Shown here one piece after another: positions 33,872 through 42,092 of a stretch of DNA of 64,000 bases. The notes below the pieces were generated by a model. That model worked only from the letters and a program-made list of their open reading frames with translations. It searched no databases and had not been told where the DNA came from. Both the position numbers and the translations under genes were made by a program. The first letter of the stretch is position 1. Each line of letters starts with the position of its first letter. The DNA is from Streptomyces sp. Je 1-79 (GTDB taxonomy: Bacteria > Actinomycetota > Actinomycetes > Streptomycetales > Streptomycetaceae), in NCBI RefSeq assembly GCF_025195125.1, contig NZ_JAMGSL010000014.1:78046-142045 (forward strand), written 5' to 3'.

Positions 33872-35306
33872 GCACGAGCGTAGCAGCGTGGGTGAACTGG
33901 CCAACTCTCTGAGGGCGGAGCTGAACCGCTACTCACCTGGAGAGAAGCTGCCGTCGAGCCGGGCCCTGGTCGAGCGGTACCACGTCTCCCCGGTGACGGT
34001 GACCCGAGCCCTCGCCCGGCTCGCCGCCGAGGGCCTCGTCGTCACGCGTCCGGGGGCCGGGGCGTACCGCGCCGAGCCGCGTGACCGGACACCCGTGGCG
34101 GGCGACACCTCCTGGCAGGAGGTCGCGCTGAGCGCCGACACGGCGACGGAGCTCGTGCCGCGCAGCGTCGACGCGTCCGGCGTCCTCGTGACCCTGTCGG
34201 CGCCGCCACCGGGAGTCGTCGAGTTCAACGGCGGCTATCTGCACCCCTCGCTCCAGCCCGAACGGGCCATGGCCGCCGCCCTGGCCCGCGCCGGCCGCCG
34301 CCCCGGCGCCTGGGGCCGACCGCCCACCGACGGCCTCACCGAGCTGCGCGAGTGGTTCGCCCGTGAGATCGGCGGCACGGTCACCGCCGCCGACGTCCTC
34401 ATCACCGCCGGCGGGCAGCCCGCGCTCACGACGGCGCTGCGGGCCCTCGCCCCGCCCGGCACACCCGTCCTCGTCGAGTCGCCCACCTACCCGGGCATGC
34501 TCGCCGTCGCCCGCGCGTCGGGCCTGCGCCCCGTACCCGTACCGGTCGACGCCGACGGAGTACGGCCCGAACTCCTCGAAGCCGCGTTCCGGGCCACCGG
34601 CGCACGGGTCTTCGTCTGCCAGCCGCTCTACCAGAACCCGACCGGCGCCGTCCTCGGCGCCGACCGGCGGCGCGAGGTGGTCCGGATCGCGCGGGCCGCC
34701 GGCGCCTTCGTCGTCGAGGACGACTTCGCCCGCAGGCTCGTCCACGAGGACGCCGGGCCGCTCCCCGCCCCCATGGCCGCGGAGGACCCGGACGGCGTCG
34801 CCGTCCATGTCTGCTCCCTGACCAAGCCGACCTCGCCCAGCCTGCGCGTCGGCGCCCTCGCCGCCCGCGGCCCCGTCCTGGAGCGGCTGCGCGCCATCCA
34901 GGTCGTCGACAGCTTCTTCGTCCCGCGCCCCCTCCAGGAGGCCGCCCTGGAGCTCGTCGGCTCACCCGCCTGGAGCCGCCATCTGCGCGCCGTCTCCCAG
35001 GAGCTGAAGAACCGCCGCGACGCCATGACCGCCGCCCTCGCCCTCCACCTCCCGGAGCTGGCCCTGCCCCACATCCCGTCCGGCGGCTACCAGCTCTGGC
35101 TCCGGCTGCCCGACGCCCTTCCGGAGGCGGCGCTCCTCACGGGGGCGCTGAGGGCCGGCGTCGCCGTCGCCCCCGGCCGCCCCTACTTCAGCGCCGAACC
35201 GTCCGCAGGACACATCCGCCTCAGCTTCGCGGGTGTGGCCGGGGCCACCGAGATCGCCGAGGGGATACGCCGTCTGCGGTCGGCCGTCGACGAACTCACG
35301 GCCTGA
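33870..35306 (+). CDS. MocR-family (GntR + aminotransferase fold) PLP-dependent regulator
   Basis: 478 aa. GntR winged helix (~5-70: SPGEKLPSSRALVERYHVSP VTV region) fused to a fold-I aminotransferase domain: TAGGQPALTTALRAL, QPLYQNPTGAVLG, VVEDDF and the PLP Lys in CSLTKPTSPSLRVGA. DNA-binding regulator that senses PLP or an amine adduct. ATG 33870 overlaps the divergent transporter start on the other strand; TATTCT at 33856-33861 is a -10 box 8 bases upstream, suggesting leaderless transcription. Likely controls the EamA gene. Confidence 0.93.
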   Translation: MHERSSVGELANSLRAELNRYSPGEKLPSSRALVERYHVSPVTVTRALARLAAEGLVVTRPGAGAYRAEPRDRTPVAGDTSWQEVALSADTATELVPRSVDASGVLVTLSAPPPGVVEFNGGYLHPSLQPERAMAAALARAGRRPGAWGRPPTDGLTELREWFAREIGGTVTAADVLITAGGQPALTTALRALAPPGTPVLVESPTYPGMLAVARASGLRPVPVPVDADGVRPELLEAAFRATGARVFVCQPLYQNPTGAVLGADRRREVVRIARAAGAFVVEDDFARRLVHEDAGPLPAPMAAEDPDGVAVHVCSLTKPTSPSLRVGALAARGPVLERLRAIQVVDSFFVPRPLQEAALELVGSPAWSRHLRAVSQELKNRRDAMTAALALHLPELALPHIPSGGYQLWLRLPDALPEAALLTGALRAGVAVAPGRPYFSAEPSAGHIRLSFAGVAGATEIAEGIRRLRSAVDELTA

Positions 35307-35393
35307 CGGGAGCGCCGGGCGGGAGCGGCCTGGACGAGGGGGCCCGGTTTAACCACCTGACAGGCGGCAGGGCGGCCTGCGAGCCTGCGGTGC

Positions 35394-35855
35394 ATGAGTG
35401 AGACGACCACCGACACCGACGCCCGACCGCTCCTCACGCACGGCGCGTACGAGATCTCCACCGACCCGGCCCGCATCGACCGGGCCCGCGTCCACCACTG
35501 GCTCTCGACCGACGCCTACTGGGCGCTCGGCCGCCCCCGGGAGCAGCAGGACCGCGCCATCGACGGCTCCCTCAACTTCGCCGCGTACCACCGCGAGACG
35601 GGGGAGATCGCCGCGTACGCCCGGATCGTCACCGACCGCGCCACCTTCGCCTATCTCTGCGACGTCTACGTCGACCGGCCGGCCCGCGGCACCGGCCTCG
35701 GTACGGCGCTGGTGACCGCCGTACGGGACCGACTGGCGCCGTACGGCCTGCGCCGCATCCTTCTCGCCACGGACGACGCGCACGGTGTGTACGAGAAAGT
35801 CGGTTTCGAGGCCCTGCGGAACCCGGAGAAGTGGATGGCTCTCGGGGCGCACTGA
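35394..35855 (+). CDS. GNAT-family N-acetyltransferase
   Basis: 153 aa. VHHWLSTDAYWALGRPREQQ, LCDVYVDRPARGTGLGTALV (acetyl-CoA pyrophosphate loop) and YEKVGFEALRNPEKWMALG, features of the 'GNAT family, PanZ/YjdJ-unrelated' small acetyltransferases. Acceptor unknown. ATG 35394; no ribosome site, probable leaderless gene. 87 bases after the MocR gene on the same strand. Confidence 0.88.
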   Translation: MSETTTDTDARPLLTHGAYEISTDPARIDRARVHHWLSTDAYWALGRPREQQDRAIDGSLNFAAYHRETGEIAAYARIVTDRATFAYLCDVYVDRPARGTGLGTALVTAVRDRLAPYGLRRILLATDDAHGVYEKVGFEALRNPEKWMALGAH

Positions 35856-35937
35856 CAACGACCGGCCCACGGCCGTGGCGGAAGCCCGCGCATATGCCCT
35901 CTTGACCTGCCAGGCGTCCGGCCTCACGATCGCGGCC

Positions 35938-36513
35938 ATGGGTCTTCGGGTCACGCTCGTCGCAGCGGCGCGCAGCTCCTCCCTGCTCGCCGAGCGGTTC
36001 GACGACGACCGGCCGCTCGACGAGGCCGGCTGGTACGAGGTGCAGCTCGCCGCGCACACACTGGTCCCGCTCGGCGCGGCCGAGCTGCGCTACTGCTCCC
36101 CGACGCCCCGCAGCCGGGCGACGGGCACCGCGCTCGGCTACGCTCCGCTCGCGCAGCCCGCCCTGCGCGACTGCGACATGGGCCGCTGGCGCGGACTGAC
36201 CCTCGGCGAGGTCGCCGCCCTCGAACCCGCCGCCGTCGACGCCTGGCTCACCGACCCGCGGATCGCCCCGCACGGCGGCGAGACCCTCCTCGCCTTCATC
36301 TCGCGGATAGGGGGCTGGCTCGACACCCGCCCCGCCGACGACGGATCCATCGTCGCCGTCGCCGAACCCGCCGTCGTCCGGGCCGCCCTGGTGTACGCGC
36401 TGAAGGCCCCGCCCAGCACGTTCTGGAACGTGGACGTCCGCCCGCTCTCCACGGTCACCCTCACCGGCCGCCCGGGCCTCTGGCACCTCCACCTCCAGGC
36501 AGCGGTCGGCTGA
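35938..36513 (+). CDS. Histidine-phosphatase-superfamily protein without catalytic histidines
   Basis: 191 aa. Overall plan of the phosphoglycerate-mutase-like fold (LRYCSPTPRSRATGTALGYA, CDMGRWRGLTLGEV, then PHGGETLLAFISRIGGWLD). However, the RHG motif at the N-terminus is replaced by LVAAARSSSLLAERF and the second His site reads AEPAVVRAALVYAL instead of a SHGxxxR-type motif, so normal phospho-histidine chemistry seems impossible. ATG 35938 matches the expected N-terminal strand. A non-catalytic binding role is likely. Stands between GNAT and methyltransferase genes. Confidence 0.82.
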   Translation: MGLRVTLVAAARSSSLLAERFDDDRPLDEAGWYEVQLAAHTLVPLGAAELRYCSPTPRSRATGTALGYAPLAQPALRDCDMGRWRGLTLGEVAALEPAAVDAWLTDPRIAPHGGETLLAFISRIGGWLDTRPADDGSIVAVAEPAVVRAALVYALKAPPSTFWNVDVRPLSTVTLTGRPGLWHLHLQAAVG

Positions 36514-36555
36514 CGCCCCCGGGGGCGGACGGACGGGGCACATGCGGCGACCGGC

Positions 36556-36561
36556 TAGCCT
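36556..36561 (+). promoter_or_regulatory. -10 box for the RlmG-like methyltransferase
   Basis: TAGCCT, nine bases before ATG 36571; no ribosome-binding site in between. Confidence 0.45.
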
Positions 36562-36570
36562 GAGAGCACG

Positions 36571-37743
36571 ATGAATCGTTTGACCACGTCATGGGGCGAG
36601 TTCCCACTCACCCGCTTCCCCGAGGACCCGCGCGACCCCCTCCGTGCCTGGGACGCGTCCGACGAGTACCTGCTGCGACACCTGGCCGAGACGGACACCG
36701 ACCTGTCCGGCTCGGTCGCCGTCGTCGGCGACCGCTGGGGCGCCTTCTCCACGGCGCTCGCCGCCCGCCGCCCCGGCGCTCTCGCGCAGATCTCCGACTC
36801 CTACCTCGGCCGCCGGGCGACCACGGAGAACCTGGCCCGCTCCGGGGCCGCCCCGGACGCCGTCCGGCTGCTCACCACCCAGGACGCGCCGCCCGAGCGG
36901 ATCGACGTCCTGCTCGTCCGCGTCCCCAAGAGCCTCGCGCTCCTGGAGGACCAGCTGCACCGCCTCGCGCCCGCCCTGCACGAAGGCACCGTGGTCGTCG
37001 GGACCGGCATGGTCAAGGAGATCCACACCTCCACGCTCAAGCTCTTCGAGACGATCCTCGGCCCCACCCGCACCTCGCTCGCGGTGAAGAAGGCCCGGCT
37101 GATCCTCTGCACCCCGGACCCCGCGCTCGACCGGGCGTCCAACCCCTGGCCGTACCGGTACGAACTCCCCGCCGACGCCGGGACCGTCGCCGGACGGACC
37201 GTCGTCAACCAGGCCGGTGTCTTCTGCGCCGACCGCCTCGACATCGGCACCCGCTTCTTCCTGAAGCACCTGCCCACGGGGATCGGCCCCGCCCGCGTCG
37301 TGGACCTGGGCTGCGGCAACGGCGTCGTCGGCCTGGCCGTCGCGCTCGCCGAGCCCGAGGCCGAACTCGTCTTCACCGACGAGTCGTACCCGGCCGTCTC
37401 CTCGGCCGAGGAGAACTTCCGTACCCACGCCGCCGACGGCCGCACCGCCGAGTTCGTGGTCGGGGACGGGACCGCGGGACTGCCCACCGGATCGGTGGAC
37501 CTCGTCCTGAACAACCCGCCCTTCCACAGCCACCAGGCGACCACCGACCGCACCGCGCGCCGCATGTTCACGGACGCCCGCCGCGCCCTGAAGCCGGGCG
37601 GCGAACTGTGGGTGGTGGGCAACCGCCACCTCGGCTACCACGTCACGCTGCGCCGGATCTTCGGCTCCTGCGAACTGGTCGCGAGCGACCCGAAGTTCGT
37701 CGTCCTGCGCGCAGTCAAGCGGACTGGCGGTCCGGCCCGCTGA
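36571..37743 (+). CDS. RlmG/RsmC-like RNA guanine-N2 methyltransferase
   Basis: 390 aa. Two Rossmann-like halves as in RlmG/RsmC: a degenerate N-terminal domain (~1-200; VVVGTGMVKEIHTSTLKLFE) and a catalytic SAM domain with VDLGCGNGVVGLAVALAEPE and the guanine-N2 motif NNPPFH (VLNNPPFHSHQATTDRTARR), ending WVVGNRHLGYHVTLRRIFG. Expected to methylate a guanine in 16S or 23S rRNA. No ribosome site, so probably leaderless. Overlaps the convergent DUF2071 gene by 29 bases. Confidence 0.92.
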   Translation: MNRLTTSWGEFPLTRFPEDPRDPLRAWDASDEYLLRHLAETDTDLSGSVAVVGDRWGAFSTALAARRPGALAQISDSYLGRRATTENLARSGAAPDAVRLLTTQDAPPERIDVLLVRVPKSLALLEDQLHRLAPALHEGTVVVGTGMVKEIHTSTLKLFETILGPTRTSLAVKKARLILCTPDPALDRASNPWPYRYELPADAGTVAGRTVVNQAGVFCADRLDIGTRFFLKHLPTGIGPARVVDLGCGNGVVGLAVALAEPEAELVFTDESYPAVSSAEENFRTHAADGRTAEFVVGDGTAGLPTGSVDLVLNNPPFHSHQATTDRTARRMFTDARRALKPGGELWVVGNRHLGYHVTLRRIFGSCELVASDPKFVVLRAVKRTGGPAR

Positions 37744-38464
37744 CCCGACCGGGCAGCGGCAGCCACCGCACCGGTACCTGACGCATCACCAGGACCGAGT
37801 CCAGCTCCGCGCTGCCCGACGGGAAGCGGTCGGTGTCCTCGAAGAAGCTGGACCGGGCGGACAGGACCCGGCCCGGCTCGATGTGCCAGGCGTCCGTACG
37901 CAGCTCCATACCGTCGAGGCGCGAGCCGGTCCGCGTCGCGGACCAGCCCTTGGCGCCACCGCGGAAGAACGCCGACGCCTCGTCGAGACCGGCGAACAGC
38001 CCGCTGCCCTCCAGCTCGGCGGTGATCTCCGCCGTGACGTCCACACGCGTCCCGCCGTCGCGGGTCGCGAAGGCCACCCGTACGGTGTCCGGGCTCTCGC
38101 TCACCTCGAAGTCCGCGTGCCCGTGCTCGCCGGGGAAGACCCGGCCGCCCGCCCAGCGGTTGACCAACGAGGCGGTGTCCCGGCGCGGGATGTACACGCC
38201 GGTCTCGACGCCGTCGGGACCGTCCCACTCCACCGCGATCCGGTGCGCCGCGTTCTCACTGCGCAGGCCCACCGCGGCGGGCGCCCAGGCGGGCCGGACG
38301 GAGCCGAGCCGCAGCAGACAGATGCCCGCGACGGCGTGACCGCGGACGACCTGGGGGCGCAGGCCCTCGGGCAGGAGGCGGGCGGCGACCTCCGGCTCGA
38401 CCCGGTAGTTGACCAGGAGCCGCCGCTCGATGACGCTCGCCAGGGTGAGGAAGGGGACGTCCAT
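37715..38464 (-). CDS. DUF2071-like protein (first copy)
   Basis: 249 aa. MDVPFLTLASVIERRLLVNY, RRDTASLVNRWAGGRVFPGE, HIEPGRVLSARSSFFED. Related to the acetoacetate-decarboxylase/YqjF fold. Function unknown. ATG 38462-38464; TACGCT box at 38476-38471 on this strand, six bases upstream, suggests leaderless transcription, but the gene also follows a sigma-factor gene (77 bases) and another DUF2071 gene on the same strand. Confidence 0.82.
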   Translation of the reverse strand: MDVPFLTLASVIERRLLVNYRVEPEVAARLLPEGLRPQVVRGHAVAGICLLRLGSVRPAWAPAAVGLRSENAAHRIAVEWDGPDGVETGVYIPRRDTASLVNRWAGGRVFPGEHGHADFEVSESPDTVRVAFATRDGGTRVDVTAEITAELEGSGLFAGLDEASAFFRGGAKGWSATRTGSRLDGMELRTDAWHIEPGRVLSARSSFFEDTDRFPSGSAELDSVLVMRQVPVRWLPLPGRVSGPDRQSA

Positions 38465-38541
38465 GGGGCGAGCGTAGCCCCGTGGCCTCGGGCCGGAACC
38501 ACGAGGTCGCGGTACTCCTCGCGCGGCGCGCGCCCGCGCCG

Positions 38542-39423
38542 TCACCGGTCCGGGAAAGCCAGGTGCAGGTCTCGCACCCGCTCCGGCCCCGTCGTGATGT
38601 CGAGCGTGACGATCCGGTCGTGGCGGAACGTGAGGGCCACCGCCGAGACGGCCTGTCCCCCGGCGAAGGCCACGAGCCCGAGCGCCCCGTCGACCAGCGC
38701 GGGCCGCGCCACCGCCCCCGTCCGCGCGAACGCGGTCACGCCCTCCGCCACAGCGGGCGCCCCGTGGAGCGGCCCGTGCTCGGAGTACGCCACGACGTCC
38801 GGGGCGAGGACGACGGCCAGTCCGCGGGCGTCCCCCGCGCGGGCCGCGGCGAGAAACCGTTCCACGACCGCGCGCTGACGGACCGGGCCCCCGCCCGCGT
38901 CCGCCGTACCGCCGCCGTCACCCCGTACGCGCCGTCGGGCGCGGCGGGCGAGCCGTGCAGCCTCGGCCGTCGTACGGCCGGTGAGGCGGGCCACCTCGGG
39001 CAGCGGCAGGGCGAACAGATCGTGCAGCACGTAGGCGAGCCGCTCGTCCGGAGCGAGGGACTCCAGAACGGCGAACAACGCGAGCCCCGCGCCGTCCGCG
39101 AGCCCCGCCCCGTCCAGGGTCCCCGCCCCCTCCCCGAGCCCCGCCCCCTCCACGAGCGCCGACTCCACGAGCGCCGACTCCACGCCCGCCGGCTCCACGC
39201 CCGCCGGGGCCGCACCGCCCCCGCGTGCCCGCAGCCGCTCCACGCACGCCCGTGCCACCGCCGCCGTCAGCCAGGCATCGATTCCCCCGAGCCCGACCGC
39301 CCTGACCTCGCTCAACACCTCCTCGGCCTCGTGCCACGAGCCCAGCATCCGGCGGGCGACGGCCCGCAGCCGTTCGTGGTGGAGGTCGAACTGCCGGGCC
39401 ACCATCGCGTCCCCGTCGTCCAT
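38542..39423 (-). CDS. SnoaL-domain sigma-70-family (SigJ/ECF-type) sigma factor
   Basis: 293 aa. Region 2 (FDLHHERLRAVARRMLGSWH EAEEVL segment), region 4 (LPLPEVARLTGRTTAEAARL) and a C-terminal SnoaL/NTF2-like domain (~175-290) as in SigJ/ECF41-type factors, where it modulates activity. Between regions 2 and 4 is a low-complexity insertion (AGVEPAGVESALVESALVEG) from tandem DNA repeats. No anti-sigma gene is adjacent. Sits between two DUF2071 genes on the same strand. Confidence 0.88.
   Translation of the reverse strand: MDDGDAMVARQFDLHHERLRAVARRMLGSWHEAEEVLSEVRAVGLGGIDAWLTAAVARACVERLRARGGGAAPAGVEPAGVESALVESALVEGAGLGEGAGTLDGAGLADGAGLALFAVLESLAPDERLAYVLHDLFALPLPEVARLTGRTTAEAARLARRARRRVRGDGGGTADAGGGPVRQRAVVERFLAAARAGDARGLAVVLAPDVVAYSEHGPLHGAPAVAEGVTAFARTGAVARPALVDGALGLVAFAGGQAVSAVALTFRHDRIVTLDITTGPERVRDLHLAFPDR
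39083..39215 (-). repeat. Degenerate tandem repeats inside the sigma-factor gene
   Basis: Repeated CCACGAGCGCCGACT (39160-39190) and CCACGCCCGCCGG units, plus related GAGCCCCGCCCC units, encode AGVE/ALVE/AGL-type repeats in the linker between regions 2 and 4. Unit lengths are multiples of three or nearly so. Confidence 0.7.
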
Positions 39424-39496
39424 CGGCGCATCACTCCTCTTCGTCCGCCCACGAAGCCATGACGCGTCCGCCGAGAGCGGTGTGACAGCGACAGCG

Positions 39497-40264
39497 CTAG
39501 AGCGGTCGGCGCGGGCGCGGCACGGTGGGTGCCGCGCGGGACGGAAGGCCGAGCCGTACCGGGACGCCGGGCGAGTACAGGACGCTCACCGGGGCCTCGC
39601 GAGGGCCCGGGAGGCCCGCCGAGGCAAGGAGGTTCTCCTCGCACGCCACCAGCTCCGCGCGGTACAGCGGCCATCGCGGATGGTCGTTGGGCAGGTAGGC
39701 CGCGCCGCCGAAGAAAGCGTTGTGCATGCCCCAGCGCGCGGTGAGGAAGTGTTCCAGCTCGGTGGGCTCCTCGATCCGCTCGCGCCGCGCCACCGTGATG
39801 CGGCTGCGCGCCCCGCGCGGGCCCGGCCAGCGGCGGGAGCTGGCGTAGTCGACCGTGTCGCCGTCGGCGCGGACGCTCATCCGGGACCACAGATACGGAA
39901 GCCGGAAGCCGGCGCGGCCCATGACGACCGGGATCAGCCGGGACGCGTCCATGGACCGGAACACGACACCGCGCCGCCCGTGCGCGTCGACCGAGTAGAG
40001 GCGCACGTTCGTCTCGGGGAAGGAGCCGAGGTACGGCACTCCGGGCATCCGGAGCCAGCCGACGCGATGCATCCGGAAGGCCACCAGCCCGACGTAAGTG
40101 ACGCCGTCGTGGGTGTCGGGGACGGTCCCGCGCGGCAGGAGCGGGGCCACGAGGTCCGGGTCGACGGCCCAGTGGATGAAGGAGAGGTCGAGCCACTCCT
40201 GGGTGAGGAGCGGGTCCCGTATGCGGACGGGCGCGTCGGGCGTCACGGACGAGGGCGGCTGCAC
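39497..40264 (-). CDS. DUF2071 (YqjF-like) protein (second copy)
   Basis: 255 aa. LTQEWLDLSFIHWAVDPDLV, TYVGLVAFRMHRVG, GSFPETNVRLYSVDAHGRRG and WPLYRAELVACEENLLASAG are typical of the DUF2071 family. Function unknown. Ends 73 bases before the sigma-factor gene on the same strand; a hairpin and rox regulatory region lie upstream. Confidence 0.85.
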   Translation of the reverse strand: MQPPSSVTPDAPVRIRDPLLTQEWLDLSFIHWAVDPDLVAPLLPRGTVPDTHDGVTYVGLVAFRMHRVGWLRMPGVPYLGSFPETNVRLYSVDAHGRRGVVFRSMDASRLIPVVMGRAGFRLPYLWSRMSVRADGDTVDYASSRRWPGPRGARSRITVARRERIEEPTELEHFLTARWGMHNAFFGGAAYLPNDHPRWPLYRAELVACEENLLASAGLPGPREAPVSVLYSPGVPVRLGLPSRAAPTVPRPRRPL

Positions 40265-40353
40265 AGCCTCAAGAATGACAGAGCCGCCGCGGATTCCGTC
40301 CCGCTCTGCCGTACGAGGCCCCCGGGCGGTCGGCGCCCCCGGAAAACAGAAAA

Positions 40354-40379
40354 GGCAAGGAGGTCACCGACTCCTTGCC
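40354..40379 (-). terminator. Hairpin with T-rich tail on the leftward strand
   Basis: GGCAAGGAG (40354-40362) pairs with CTCCTTGCC (40371-40379). On the minus strand it is followed by TTTTCTGTTTTCC, the form of an intrinsic terminator. It would shield the DUF2071 gene from leftward transcription out of the rox region. Confidence 0.5.
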
Positions 40380-40389
40380 ACTCTCAAGG

Positions 40390-40395
40390 TATAGC
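40390..40395 (+). promoter_or_regulatory. Candidate -10 of rox
   Basis: TATAGC, whose expected start site falls at the first bases of the rifamycin-associated inverted repeat. Confidence 0.45.
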
Positions 40396-40400
40396 GCACA

Positions 40401-40423
40401 GGGGGCCTTGCGGCAAGGCCCCC
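40401..40423 (+). promoter_or_regulatory. Rifamycin-associated element (RAE)-like inverted repeat
   Basis: GGGGGCCTTG (40401-40410), CGG, CAAGGCCCCC (40414-40423). The core GGGCCTTGCGGCAAGGCCC closely matches the 19-bp RAE that I recall upstream of rifamycin-inactivating genes in actinobacteria. It precedes rox by 108 bases in a divergent intergenic region, so it is not a terminator for a preceding gene. Confidence 0.75.
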
Positions 40424-40531
40424 CTCGTGGAGCAGAATTACCGACCGAAGTCAGAACCTGCGCAAATGCGTATTTCACAACTTTTGTGCGGCTGGCCGGA
40501 ATGATGACCTTGGTAAGTGGGGCGGTTTTTC

Positions 40532-41959
40532 ATGGTGGACGTGATCATCGCCGGCGGTGGACCGACCGGTCTGATGCTGGCTTCCGAGCTGCGGCTGCAC
40601 GGTGTGCGGGTGGTCGTGCTCGAAAGGGAGGCGGAGCCGACCGCGTACGTCCGCGCCCTCGGGCTCCATGTGCGCAGCATCGAGGTGATGGACCAGCGCG
40701 GGCTGCTGGAGCGGTTCCTCGCGCACGGCAAGCAGTACCCGGTCGGCGGCTTCTTCGCCGCCATCACCAAGCCCGCGCCCGACGGGCTGGACACCGCGCA
40801 CGGCTATGTCCTCGGTATCCCGCAGACCGTCACCGACCGTCTGCTGGCCGAGCGCGCCGCCGAGCTCGGTGCCGAGATCCGCCGTGGTTGCGAGGTCGTC
40901 GGGCTGAGCCAGGACGAGGAGGGGGTGACCGTCGAGCTCGCGGACGGCACGCGGCTGCGCTCGGCCTACCTCGTCGGCTGCGACGGCGGGCGCAGTACCG
41001 TGCGCAAGCTGCTCGGCGTCGGTTTCCCCGGCGAGCCGAGCCGGGTCGAGACCCTGCTGGGCGAGATGGAGGTGACGGCGTCGCCCGAGACGCTGGCCGC
41101 CGTGATGGGCGAAGTCCGCAAGACCCAGAAGCGGTTCGGCCTCGGGCCCGTCGGGGACGGGGTGTACCGCGTCGTGGTGCCCGCAGCGGGGGTGATCGGG
41201 GACCGCTCGGTCACGCCGACGCTGGACGACTTCAAGGAGCAGCTGCGAGCGGTCGCCGGCACCGACTTCGGCGTGCACGCGCCCCGCTGGCTGTCCCGGT
41301 TCGGCGACGCCACCCGGCAGGCCGAGCGCTACCGGACCGGCCGGGTGCTGTTGGCCGGCGACGCGGCGCACATCCATCCGCCGACCGGCGGGCAGGGGCT
41401 CAACCTCGGCATCCAGGACGCGTTCAACCTCGGCTGGAAGCTGGCCGCCGAGGTCGGCGGCTGGGCGCCGGAGGGGCTGCTCGACAGTTACCACTCCGAA
41501 CGGCACCCGGTGGCCGCCGACGTGCTGGACAACACCCGCGCGCAGATGGAACTGCTCTCCACGGAGCCGGGCCCGCAGGCGGTGCGCCGGCTGCTGGAAC
41601 AGCTGATGGACTTCGACGAGGTGAACCGCTACCTGATCGAGAAGATCACCGCGATGGGGGTCCGCTACGACTTCGGCGAGGGTCATGAACTGCTCGGCCG
41701 GCGGATGCGGGACGTCACGCTGAAGCGCGGCCGCCTCTACGAGCTGACGCACGGCGGCCGGGGCCTGCTGCTCGACCAGACCGGCCGGCTCTCGGTGGAC
41801 GGATGGGCGGACCGGGTCGACCACGTCGTCGACGTCGGAGAGGAGCTCGACGTGCCCGCGGTGCTGCTGCGGCCTGACGGCCATGTGGCGTGGGTAGGTG
41901 AAGATCAGGAGGAACTGTTCGCCAAGCTGCCCGAGTGGTTCGGCGCTCCCGCCGGCTGA
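40532..41959 (+). CDS. rox: Rifampicin monooxygenase (class A flavin monooxygenase)
   Basis: 475 aa. FAD-binding GGGPTGLMLASELRLHGVRV, GCDGGRSTVRKLLGVGFPGE, and GDAAHIHPPTGGQGLNLGIQ (flavin/pyrophosphate motif); C-terminal thioredoxin-like domain from ~380. Sequence and length agree closely with the S. venezuelae Rox protein as I recall it. NADPH- and O2-dependent oxidation of the rifamycin naphthyl ring inactivates the antibiotic. ATG 40532 preferred over a GTG five codons upstream. The RAE-like repeat upstream supports a rifamycin-specific role. Confidence 0.93.
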   Translation: MVDVIIAGGGPTGLMLASELRLHGVRVVVLEREAEPTAYVRALGLHVRSIEVMDQRGLLERFLAHGKQYPVGGFFAAITKPAPDGLDTAHGYVLGIPQTVTDRLLAERAAELGAEIRRGCEVVGLSQDEEGVTVELADGTRLRSAYLVGCDGGRSTVRKLLGVGFPGEPSRVETLLGEMEVTASPETLAAVMGEVRKTQKRFGLGPVGDGVYRVVVPAAGVIGDRSVTPTLDDFKEQLRAVAGTDFGVHAPRWLSRFGDATRQAERYRTGRVLLAGDAAHIHPPTGGQGLNLGIQDAFNLGWKLAAEVGGWAPEGLLDSYHSERHPVAADVLDNTRAQMELLSTEPGPQAVRRLLEQLMDFDEVNRYLIEKITAMGVRYDFGEGHELLGRRMRDVTLKRGRLYELTHGGRGLLLDQTGRLSVDGWADRVDHVVDVGEELDVPAVLLRPDGHVAWVGEDQEELFAKLPEWFGAPAG

Positions 41960-42035
41960 CCACCCGGCCGCTCCCGCCGGCTGAGCATCCGGCCGCTCGG
42001 GCGGCTCGGACCCGCCCGAGCCGCCCGGATCCCGT

Positions 42036-42083
42036 GCTTTGCATAAAACTGCGGCGACACGTATAGTCATGCCATCCATGAGG
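42036..42083 (+). promoter_or_regulatory. argC promoter with ArgR-type operator
   Basis: -35 TTGCAT (42039-42044), 17-base spacer, -10 TATAGT (42062-42067). TTGCATAAA and TCATGCCATCCATGA resemble ARG-box halves (TGCAT/ATGCA with A/T centre) and overlap the promoter. The encoded ArgR would repress here; site assignment is by eye. Confidence 0.65.
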
Positions 42084-42092
42084 AGGGTTCTG

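Noticed and set aside
40401..40423. Inverted repeat as an ordinary terminator
   Set aside because: It lies between divergent genes, has no T tract, and is followed by the rox start.
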